Positions 43,991-51,460 of a stretch of 64,000 nucleotides of DNA are shown in pieces (position 1 is the first letter of the stretch; every line of letters begins with the position of its first letter). The translations under genes were made by a program, and so were the position numbers. This DNA comes from JBDIAG01 sp047974565. GTDB taxonomy: Bacteria; Actinomycetota; Actinomycetes; Actinomycetales; CAWJMD01. The notes beneath the pieces are model-generated. The model worked only from the letters and a program-made list of their open reading frames with translations. It searched no databases and had not been told where the DNA came from. The DNA is taken from NCBI GenBank assembly GCA_047974565.1, contig JBKECN010000034.1, positions 1-64,000 on the forward strand, in the 5' to 3' direction.

Positions 43991-44062
43991 TGCCGGAGTG
44001 CTTCGCCATGCCGGAGTGCTTCGCCATGCCGGAGCGCTTCGCCGTGCCGGAGCGCTTCGCCG
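43991..44062. repeat. Four 18-bp tandem repeats
   Basis: Unit TGCCGGAGTGCTTCGCCA (two exact copies, then two with two changes) in the 240-bp gap between gutM and the dehydrogenase. Non-coding in the chosen annotation, though open in several frames. Confidence 0.85.
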
Positions 44063-44145
44063 TGCCCGCGTACACCGCCATCGGCGGGTGCTTCGCCACC
44101 CGCAGGAAACACCTTCATATCTCACCATCGAAAGGAAACACCCTC

Positions 44146-45441
44146 ATGAACTACAGCAAGAGACTCGTCCAGCGAGAGCGTGAACTCGGACGCCCGGTCC
44201 GGGTCGGAGTCGTCGGTGCCGGCCAGATGGGCAGCGGCCTGATCGCGCAGATCGAGAACTCCCCCGGCCTGCACGTCGCCGTCGTCGCCGACATCGTCAC
44301 CGACAAGGCACAACAGGCACTGAAGAACGCCGGGCAGCCGGACTCCGTCGTCGTCGACAGCGTCGCCGATGCCTGCCGGCTGGTGGAGTCCGGTCGCCCG
44401 GTCGTCATCGACAACGGCCTGGTGATGCCACAACTGCCCGTCGACATCGTCCTTGAGGTGTCCGGGGCACCCGACATCGCCGCACAGATCGCCTACGCCT
44501 GTCTGATGCGCGGCACCGATGTCGCGTTGATGACCGTCGAAGCGGACGTGACCGTCGGCCTGCTCCTGGCGGGCCTGGCCAACGCCGGCAATGCGGTGTA
44601 CACCATCTGCCGCGGCGACGAGCCGGTGGAGGCCAACCTGCTGGTCGAGTACGCCCAAGACCTGGGACTGAAGGTGATCTGCGCCGGCAAGGGCAAGAAC
44701 AACCCGAACATCCCCACCTCGGTGGCCGAGGACAACGAGGAGGAGGCCCGAGCCAAGAACATGAACCCCCGGATCCTCACCGAATTCACCGACGGCACCA
44801 AAACCCAGCTGGAGATGGCGGCGCTGTCGAACTGCACCGGCTTCGGGGTGGCGGTTCCGGGGATGCACGGCCGCGAGGTCAACCTGGCCGACCTGGCCAG
44901 CACCCTCGTCCCCACCGCAGACGGTGGCATCCTCGACGGCGATCAGCCGTTCGTGGAGTACGTGACCGGTGACGTCGCCCCCGGCGTCTTCGCCATCGTG
45001 AAGTCCGAGAATGACGTGGTCACCCACGAACTCGACTTCCTCAAGCTCGGGACGGGGCCCTACTACGTGCTCGTGCGCCCCTACCACCTGGCCTCGATCG
45101 AGGCCCCGCTGTCCATCGGGGAGGCCGTCCTCGATCGCACGGCGTCCTTCCAGAGCCGGTACTGGCGCACCGAAGTGGCCTGTCGGGCCAAGGTCGACCT
45201 GGAGCCGGGCATCACCCTGGAGGGCATGGGTGGGCATCACGCCTACGGCTGGGCGATGGACGCCCAGGAGGCCCGCGACCTCGGGGCCCTGCCGATGGGC
45301 CTGTTGGCCGGCTGTGTGCTGAAGCGGCCACTGCGAGCCGGGGAGATCCTCACCTACGACCACGTCGAACTGGACGAGACCCGCCCGCTGGTGGCCATGC
45401 GCCGCTTGCAGGACTCATTGCTGGCGGCCAGCGCCCTGTGA
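44146..45441 (+). CDS. NAD(P)-dependent oxidoreductase with C-terminal SAF domain
   Basis: 431 residues from ATG 44146 (GAAAGGAAAC upstream). The N-terminal homoserine-dehydrogenase-like Rossmann fold has VGVVGAGQMGSGLIAQI (about residues 20-36) and VDIVLEVSGAPDIAAQ; the middle holds a catalytic-type Lys region (CAGKGKNNPNIPT). The last 60 residues are SAF-like (LLAGCVLKRPLRAGEILTYD). Proteins of this type accompany glucitol-type PTS genes in some Gram-positives, where they would act on the phosphorylated polyol. It stands where the unrelated SDR sorbitol-6-phosphate dehydrogenase (SrlD) is expected, so substrate and reaction are not established. Confidence 0.8.
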   Translation: MNYSKRLVQRERELGRPVRVGVVGAGQMGSGLIAQIENSPGLHVAVVADIVTDKAQQALKNAGQPDSVVVDSVADACRLVESGRPVVIDNGLVMPQLPVDIVLEVSGAPDIAAQIAYACLMRGTDVALMTVEADVTVGLLLAGLANAGNAVYTICRGDEPVEANLLVEYAQDLGLKVICAGKGKNNPNIPTSVAEDNEEEARAKNMNPRILTEFTDGTKTQLEMAALSNCTGFGVAVPGMHGREVNLADLASTLVPTADGGILDGDQPFVEYVTGDVAPGVFAIVKSENDVVTHELDFLKLGTGPYYVLVRPYHLASIEAPLSIGEAVLDRTASFQSRYWRTEVACRAKVDLEPGITLEGMGGHHAYGWAMDAQEARDLGALPMGLLAGCVLKRPLRAGEILTYDHVELDETRPLVAMRRLQDSLLAASAL

Positions 45442-45536
45442 TCGCGTCCACGGTGGGGTGATCGCGGCCGCGTGCCAGGGGTGGGGACCCGCCAGGGTGA
45501 TCGCCTCCCCCCAGGACGATTCCGGTCGAGGCACCC

Positions 45537-45560
45537 TGGCGCCCCCATCCGGGGGCGCCA
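45537..45560 (+). terminator. Terminator after the polyol operon
   Basis: Perfect 10-bp stem TGGCGCCCCC/GGGGGCGCCA with a 4-base loop. A second inverted repeat (45491-45499 with 45532-45540) overlaps its left arm by four bases, so alternative folding is possible. Confidence 0.7.
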
Positions 45561-45669
45561 CGGTCGCGTGTGCACGGATGTGCGTGTCGTGCTGCACTAG
45601 GATCGCCATCGGTCTTCGGCGACACGTCCCGAGGGCTCCGATCGGCGGTCGAACTCTGGATAGGTGGAC

Positions 45670-46626
45670 ATGCCAGCACCTCGCGCGCACAGCGTTCTCG
45701 TCGCGGCCGCCCGCATGCACTACCTGGACGGCAAGTCCCAGAGCGAGATCGCCAAGGCCCTCGACCTGTCCCGCTCGAGCGTCTCCCGGATCCTGGCCCA
45801 AGCGCGGGAGCGGGGCATCGTGGAGATCAGGATCCACCCCGAACGAGACATCAACCGCCGCCCCGATCTGGAGCAGACGCTCGCCACGCTCACCGGGGTC
45901 GAGGCCCTGGTGGCTGCCCGCCCGACGGGGCGCACCTCGATCGCCGTGGTGGCCGAACTCGCAGCCCGCCGGGTCGAGGACGAGTTGCCCACGCTGTCCT
46001 CGCTCGGGCTCAGCTGGGGACAGACCGTGGCGGCCCTGGTCGACGAGATCCTGCTGGACTCGGTCTTTCCACACCTGCACGTGCACGCCCTCGTCGGGGG
46101 CATGCCCACTACCGGTCCGGCGGGCAACGACGCCATCGAGTTGCTCGCGGTCAAGGGTGGTTTCCACGTGCACCGGTTCGAGGCCCCGGCCGTGGTGGAG
46201 TCCAAAGTCACCTGGCAGGCGCTGATGGGCGAGTCCTCGATCCAGCGCACCATCGCCGAGGCGGGCGCCGTGCAGGCCGCCGTGGTGGGGATCGGATCGA
46301 CCGGGGTGCACGCCTCTCCGCGAGTGGTGGAGGCGATGCGCCTCAACCCGGCCGAACGCGCCGAGTTCGACGCCCAGGAGCCGGTCGGTGACCTCGCGGG
46401 TCGCTACTACGACCTCAGCGGTACCGCCGTCGGGCCACCCACCAGTGAGCGCGTGGTCGGGATCAGCCTGGCGCAACTGCGGTCGATCCCCCGGGTGATG
46501 GGGATCGCCGGCGGCCGGGAGAAGGCACCGGGCGTCGTCGGTGCGTTGCGCACCCAGGCGCTGGGCACGGTGGTCCTGGACGAAGAACTGGCCGCAGACG
46601 TGGTGTGCCTGTTGCGTGGTGAATGA
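45670..46626 (+). CDS. SorC-family sugar-responsive transcriptional regulator
   Basis: 318 residues from ATG 45670 (AGGTGG before it; GTG 45664 is possible). The N-terminal HTH reads KSQSEIAKALDLSRSSVSRILA (residues about 20-41). The rest is the phosphosugar-binding domain with LSWGQTVAALVDEI, GGMPTTGPAGNDAIELLA, VVGIGSTGV and AGGREKAPGVVGALR. SorC proteins bind an operator near their transport operon and release or activate on phosphorylated sugar. The dyad before srlA is its probable site. It has its own transcription unit after the operon terminator. Confidence 0.92.
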   Translation: MPAPRAHSVLVAAARMHYLDGKSQSEIAKALDLSRSSVSRILAQARERGIVEIRIHPERDINRRPDLEQTLATLTGVEALVAARPTGRTSIAVVAELAARRVEDELPTLSSLGLSWGQTVAALVDEILLDSVFPHLHVHALVGGMPTTGPAGNDAIELLAVKGGFHVHRFEAPAVVESKVTWQALMGESSIQRTIAEAGAVQAAVVGIGSTGVHASPRVVEAMRLNPAERAEFDAQEPVGDLAGRYYDLSGTAVGPPTSERVVGISLAQLRSIPRVMGIAGGREKAPGVVGALRTQALGTVVLDEELAADVVCLLRGE

Positions 46627-47098
46627 GGTGGCGCGGGTCGACTACGTGGACGATCCGGCGGCTCCGGCGGCGAACCGGGTGGTGCCCTCGGCGGTCGCCT
46701 TCGTCCTGGACGCGCACGGGCGGGTTCTGCTGATCCGGCGCACGGACAACGACGCCTGGGCGCTACCCGGAGGTGGGCACGAGATCGGTGAGAGCATCGC
46801 CGACACGGTGGTGCGTGAGGTCCGCGAGGAGACCGGTTACCTCGTCGAGGTCGAGTCGCTGATCGGCACCTACACCGACCCGGGACACGTGATCGGCTAT
46901 GACGACGGCGAGGTCCGCCAGCAGTTCGCGCTGGCTTTTCGGGCCAGGCTCTGCGGTGGCACGGCGCGCACCAGCAGCGAGTCCCGCGAGGTGCGCTGGG
47001 TCGACCCCCAGGATCTGGCGCACCTGAGCATGCACCCCTCAACCCGGTTGCGGATCGCCCACGGCCTGGCCCGGCAGGCGCGGGCGTTCATCGGCTGA
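46619..47098 (+). CDS. Nudix hydrolase
   Basis: 159 residues from GTG 46619 (alternative GTG 46628). The Nudix box G-x5-E-x7-REUxEExGU is intact: GGGHEIGESIADTVVREVRE then ETGYL (about residues 44-68). It hydrolyses a nucleoside diphosphate linked to another group; the substrate is not predictable. The start overlaps the SorC gene by 8 bp, suggesting co-transcription. Confidence 0.9.
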   Translation: MNEVARVDYVDDPAAPAANRVVPSAVAFVLDAHGRVLLIRRTDNDAWALPGGGHEIGESIADTVVREVREETGYLVEVESLIGTYTDPGHVIGYDDGEVRQQFALAFRARLCGGTARTSSESREVRWVDPQDLAHLSMHPSTRLRIAHGLARQARAFIG

Positions 47099-47101
47099 GG
47101 C

Positions 47102-48730
47102 TCACTGCACCCGGATCTCCACGCTGTGCCAGCCGGTTGCCCCGTCCGGCGCGGGCGCAGCGGTGCTGCCGGTCTGCTGGACCCCGGCGGCGTCGGTGGC
47201 GCGCACCCGCAGCCGGTGCCGACCGGGGTCGGCCCGCCACCGAAAAGTCCACTGCCGCCACGTGTCCGGCCCGATGGTCGACGCCAACTCGGCGGGTTGC
47301 CACCGTCCTTCGTCGACTTGCACCTCGACCGCCTCGATCCCCCGGTGCTGCGCCCAGGCCACTCCCGCGACCACCACCTCTCCGGCCTGGACCCGCGCCC
47401 CCGGGCGCGGCACGTCGATCCGCGAGGCAGTCTTGACCGGGCCTTGCGGCGACCAGCCTCGGGTGGTCCAGTACGCGGCCCGGCGGGAGAACCTGGTCAC
47501 CTCCAGTTCGGTGACCCATTTGGTGGCCGAGACGTAGCCGTACAGCCCGGGCACCACCATCCGCACCGGATACCCGTGTTCGGCCGGCAGCGGCTTGTCG
47601 TTCATCGCGACGGCCAGCAGGCAGGCCCGGTCCGGGTCGGTCAGCACGTCCAGCGGCGTGGACGCGGTCCAGCCGTCCACCGAACGGGAGAGCACCATGT
47701 CCGCACCCGGTGCCGGGCCTGCCCGGGCCAGGAGTTGGTGGATCGGCAGGCCGGTCCAGGTGGCATTGCCGGCCAGAGATCCGCCCACCGGGTTCGACAC
47801 GCAGGTCAGCGTCACCCAGGCCTGGACCAGGTCTGCACCGATCAGTTCGTCGTAGCTGAGCTCGACCTCTCGTTCCACCTCCCCGAAAACCCGCAGCCGC
47901 CAGGTCTGCGGATCCACTCGGGGCACCACCAGCGCGGTGTCGATCCGGTAGAAGTCCTGGTTGGCGGTGCGATACGGGGTGAGGCCGTCGACGGCGGGAT
48001 CCACGCCGTCGGGAGCGGCAGGTGCCGAGACCCCGGGGACCGGCAGGTCTGCCTCCCCCGGTGCCGGTGAGCGCGAGCCCACTCGCCCACCGACGATCCG
48101 GGCGGTCAGGCCGACCAGGCCCGCGGCCCCGGCAACTGCCGCGGCAATGGTGAGGAAGCCACGCCGACCCGGGGCCTGGCTGAGCACCTGCTCGTCCTGG
48201 TCGGCGGCCCCCTGCGCGCCGGCATCCACCCGCGGCAGGCGCGCTTGGAGCAGCAGCCAACCTGCCGAGGCGGTGAGCAGGCAGGCCACCGAGGGAACCC
48301 AGTCGAGGGGGCCGGCACCGGGACGAGTGGTGGCGGCCACGCCCGCCACCATCGACAGCACCGCGAACACCGGGATCGCCACGCGCGGATGAGCGCCGAT
48401 CACCCTGGCCAACGCGACGAACAAACCTGCCAGCACCAACAGCATGCCGATGACAAGCGCCAGTTTGTCGAAGACGCCGAAGACTGCGACCGCGATGTTC
48501 TTCAACCACGCCGGGACCAGGTCGATGAACGTGTCCCCCACCGCGGCCAGCGGCGACGACGCCGGATTGAGCAGCGCCGCTGCCACCTCACCCGCGGCCA
48601 GCCCGATTGCCGCCGAGGCCACCAGAGCTGCGGCCACCATTGGGTTCGACCCGGCGGTCTCACCCCTTGTGGCGGTCTCGACCACGCCGGCAGGTGCCTC
48701 GTCGACCTCCATCACCCCATCGTGCGCCAT
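47102..48730 (-). CDS. Membrane-anchored molybdopterin oxidoreductase, sulfite-oxidase-like
   Basis: 542 residues from ATG 48730 (ATG 48712 and GTG 48754 are alternatives). Residues about 30-165 contain four membrane helices, then a fifth hydrophobic stretch (FLTIAAAVAGAAGLVGLTAR) precedes the extracellular part. The SuoX-type domain has VTLTCVSNPVGGSLAGNATW with the molybdenum-ligand Cys and HGYPVRMVVPGLYGYVSATK. A C-terminal Ig-like dimerisation domain ends the chain. It likely reduces or oxidises a small sulfur or oxygen compound outside the membrane; the true substrate is unknown. It converges with the Nudix gene, 3 bp apart. Confidence 0.9.
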   Translation of the reverse strand: MAHDGVMEVDEAPAGVVETATRGETAGSNPMVAAALVASAAIGLAAGEVAAALLNPASSPLAAVGDTFIDLVPAWLKNIAVAVFGVFDKLALVIGMLLVLAGLFVALARVIGAHPRVAIPVFAVLSMVAGVAATTRPGAGPLDWVPSVACLLTASAGWLLLQARLPRVDAGAQGAADQDEQVLSQAPGRRGFLTIAAAVAGAAGLVGLTARIVGGRVGSRSPAPGEADLPVPGVSAPAAPDGVDPAVDGLTPYRTANQDFYRIDTALVVPRVDPQTWRLRVFGEVEREVELSYDELIGADLVQAWVTLTCVSNPVGGSLAGNATWTGLPIHQLLARAGPAPGADMVLSRSVDGWTASTPLDVLTDPDRACLLAVAMNDKPLPAEHGYPVRMVVPGLYGYVSATKWVTELEVTRFSRRAAYWTTRGWSPQGPVKTASRIDVPRPGARVQAGEVVVAGVAWAQHRGIEAVEVQVDEGRWQPAELASTIGPDTWRQWTFRWRADPGRHRLRVRATDAAGVQQTGSTAAPAPDGATGWHSVEIRVQ

Positions 48731-48808
48731 CGGTTGCCGCAACGACACCCGCACGACGGCACCCGTCCATTACGAATCGCTGACATTGCCCGACTGGCTG
48801 AGTTGCGC

Positions 48809-48916
48809 GACTCGCTGACCCGGCGCGACTCGCTGACCTGGCACGACTCGCTGACCTGGCACTACTCGCTGACCTGGCACTACTCGCGGACCTGGCACGA
48901 CTCGCTGACCTGGCAC
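48809..48916. repeat. Six 18-bp tandem repeats upstream of the molybdoenzyme gene
   Basis: Unit GACTCGCTGACCTGGCAC in exact 18-bp register, with first-base and single internal changes; a seventh degenerate copy precedes it at 48791. It sits between two divergent genes, so copy number could change promoter spacing. The minus-strand frame across it merely encodes GQRVVP repeats. Confidence 0.85.
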
Positions 48917-49303
48917 ACGACCGAGCCGTGGGCGCCGCTGTGACTCGGGCGGCACGCGCAGCGCGATAGCAGCCCTCGACAGGTCAGGGACGGCTCGAAC
49001 ACCCGAGACGTTTCAGCGCATCAGGGATGTATCAGGGTCGGCCACGTTGCGTCTTCCCCGACGTGAGCACTCCTGCCAGCCCGAATTCGCCCAACAACCA
49101 TGCAAGAAGCCCGTTTTGAGTGTTTCAACCGCCAGCTGGGTGAAAGTGACCCGATCCGTGGTGGGCGACGCTCGACCGCCATAGACCCTGCACCGCAGGC
49201 ACTTCCAAGGCGGCGGTCCATGTGCCGCGCGATCGGTACCGGTCACGGTGTCTTGACGCTGACCGGCAGGCAGAGAACCCTGGACATCCGGAGGGCCCCA
49301 TCG
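48917..49303. other. Upstream region of the eCIS-linked hydrolase gene
   Basis: 387 bp without a recognised gene. The reading frame of the hydrolase stays open to 49100, but the upstream part is basic and low in homology-like features, and ATG 49304 starts the conserved domain. No promoter motif was identified. Confidence 0.4.
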
Positions 49304-51460
49304 ATGGCGACGTACACGATCGAGCAGATCTTCGCGGCCGCCCGGGCCGCGGGCTTCACGCCCGAGCAGGCAGCCACCTGGACGGCCATCGCCCTGGCCG
49401 AGTCCGGTGGCCGCACGTCCGCACTCAATGATCAGGGCGAGCACTCCATGGGGCTGTGGCAGATCAACGTCGACCCGGCGGTCCGACCCAACGTCTGGGG
49501 GAACCTCAACGACCCGACGGTCAACGCTCGCGCCGCCTACGACATCTCCCGCCGTGGGACCGACATGCGTCCGTGGACGACCACCCACGACTCCAACAAA
49601 GGCACGAGTCACGACTATCGGATGTACCTCGACGATGTGCAGGCGGCGACGGGCGTGGCCGGCGACGCCGGCGGTGTCTCCGGCTACCACGCCCCCGCAC
49701 CGGCGGACGCCGGCGACCCGCCGAACCAGCAGGTCGGCCCGACCGGGCTGGTGGCCACCACGCCGCCGCCCGACGGCGGGGCCCAACTCGACAGCGACGC
49801 GGACGGCCTCACCGACGCGGCGGAACGAGCGGCCGGCAGTGACCCGACGCTGGCCGACACCGATGCGGACGGCCTCGGCGACGGCTATGAACTCGGAGTC
49901 AGCCACACCGCGGTGACCGCCGCCGACATCGATGCGGACGGCCTCTCGGACGCCGCCGAGGCCGCGCTGGGCACCAGCGGCTACTCGATCGACACCGACA
50001 ACGACGGGCTCAGCGACCTGGCCGAAAGCCAGTACGGCACTGATCCACTGGTCGCCGATGCCGGTGACGGCGTGCCGATCCCCACGCCCGGGATGCGGAT
50101 GGCATCGCTCGGCCAACCTGCCGCGGGACCGTTCCAATCGGGAGGCGCCAGTGCTGCGGGCGCTGCCCCCGGCGGCTCCGGGGCCGGCGTCGCCCAAGTG
50201 GCCTCCCCGGCCCAGCAACCCGCGGTGGTCCCGGCCGCGCCAGCCACCACCGTGGACACCTTCGTCGACGTCGCCCTGGCCCAAGCCGGCGACGAGTATG
50301 TCTTCGGCGCCACCGCCTCCCTGGACGACACCGACCCCGACACCTTCGACTGCTCCGAACTCACCCGATGGGCCGCCCACCAGGCCGGGGTCTCGATCCC
50401 GGACGGCGCGATGTACCAGTACCTGTCGCTGAAGAAGGGCGGCAACCTCGTCGATGTCGACGAAGCCCTGCACACCAAGGGCGCGCTGTTGTTCTACTTC
50501 TCCACCGAGCCGCAACCGGGTGGCTCACGTCCCAGCCGAGCTCACGTGGCGATCAGCCTCGGCGACGGACGCACCATCGAGGCTCGGGGCCGGGCCTACG
50601 GGGTCGGGGAGTTCGAGGCCAAGAACCGGTTCAACTACGCCGGAGTCGTCCCGGGCCTGAACTCCACCGACCTGGCACCCAGCGCGGTGCCCACCGGCGC
50701 CGAAGCGCCTCCCCCGCCCGGGCACCTGGCAGCCACCTCCGCCTTCGCCGCGTACCAGATCGATGCCGGACGCTCACCCCAGGACGTGGTCGACACCGAC
50801 GCAGACGGCCTCACCGACGCCTTCGAAGCCCTGGCCGGCACAGATCCCACCCTCGCCGACAGCGACTCCGATGGGCTCAGCGACGGGTACGAGGCACTGT
50901 CCTCGCACACCGATCCGCTCAGCGAGGACACCGACGCCGACGGTCAGTCCGACGCGGCCGAGGTGGCAGCCGGCACCGACGCGGGGCGGATTCCCGGCAT
51001 CGCCGGAGTGTCGGGGCGCGGGCAGTTCGCCGAGAACGTGCGCCAGCCCGTCGTCGACTCTGACAGCGACGGACTCTCGGATCGCTACGAACTGCTGCTC
51101 GGGCTCGACCCGCAGGCCCAGGACAGCGACGCCGACGGGCTCAGCGACGCCCTGGAGGTGAGCCTGGGTACCGACCCCACCCGCCCGGACACCGACAACG
51201 ACGGACTCACCGACGCCTTCGAGCAACAACTGGGATACGACCCACTGACTCCTGGTGTCGGCGCCGGCCCGGGTTCTGGGCCGGGCGATTCTGGGCTCCC
51301 CGATTCTGGGCTCCCCGGTTCTGGGCTGGGCGATTCTGGGCTGGGCGGTTCTGCGCTGGGCGGGTCTGGGCTGGGCGGGTCTGGGCCGGACGGCTCGGCC
51401 GGTGGTGGCCTGGCCGGGGATGACGCCGCGCAGGACGACCTGCCCTCGGGGAACCTGTGA
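49304..51460 (+). CDS. Lysozyme-like / TSP3-repeat / NlpC-P60 peptidoglycan hydrolase, candidate eCIS effector
   Basis: 718 residues, ATG 49304. Order: a lytic-transglycosylase-like domain (residues 1-110: FTPEQAATWTAIALAESGG with the catalytic Glu, SMGLWQINV); calcium-binding thrombospondin type 3 repeats (about 165-250: DSDADGLTDAAE, DTDADGLGDGYE, DTDNDGLSDLAE); an NlpC/P60 domain (about 318-440: DTFDCSELTRWAAHQAG with Cys about 349 and SRAHVAISLGDG with His); more TSP3 repeats (about 500-650); and a Gly/Ser/Leu repeat tail. It has two cell-wall-cutting domains but no signal peptide, so it may leave the cell through the adjacent injection machine or by lysis. Its TGA overlaps the next gene's start. 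Confidence 0.85.
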   Translation: MATYTIEQIFAAARAAGFTPEQAATWTAIALAESGGRTSALNDQGEHSMGLWQINVDPAVRPNVWGNLNDPTVNARAAYDISRRGTDMRPWTTTHDSNKGTSHDYRMYLDDVQAATGVAGDAGGVSGYHAPAPADAGDPPNQQVGPTGLVATTPPPDGGAQLDSDADGLTDAAERAAGSDPTLADTDADGLGDGYELGVSHTAVTAADIDADGLSDAAEAALGTSGYSIDTDNDGLSDLAESQYGTDPLVADAGDGVPIPTPGMRMASLGQPAAGPFQSGGASAAGAAPGGSGAGVAQVASPAQQPAVVPAAPATTVDTFVDVALAQAGDEYVFGATASLDDTDPDTFDCSELTRWAAHQAGVSIPDGAMYQYLSLKKGGNLVDVDEALHTKGALLFYFSTEPQPGGSRPSRAHVAISLGDGRTIEARGRAYGVGEFEAKNRFNYAGVVPGLNSTDLAPSAVPTGAEAPPPPGHLAATSAFAAYQIDAGRSPQDVVDTDADGLTDAFEALAGTDPTLADSDSDGLSDGYEALSSHTDPLSEDTDADGQSDAAEVAAGTDAGRIPGIAGVSGRGQFAENVRQPVVDSDSDGLSDRYELLLGLDPQAQDSDADGLSDALEVSLGTDPTRPDTDNDGLTDAFEQQLGYDPLTPGVGAGPGSGPGDSGLPDSGLPGSGLGDSGLGGSALGGSGLGGSGPDGSAGGGLAGDDAAQDDLPSGNL
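51272..51391 (+). repeat. Eight 15-bp tandem repeats encoding the hydrolase tail
   Basis: GATTCTGGGCTGGGC-type units encode pentapeptides such as GDSGL, PDSGL, PGSGL and GGSGL near the C-terminus. In-frame length changes would be tolerated. Confidence 0.85.

Noticed and set aside
48770..48955. Minus-strand small protein made of GQRVVP repeats
   Set aside because: It is simply a translation of the 18-bp tandem repeat.
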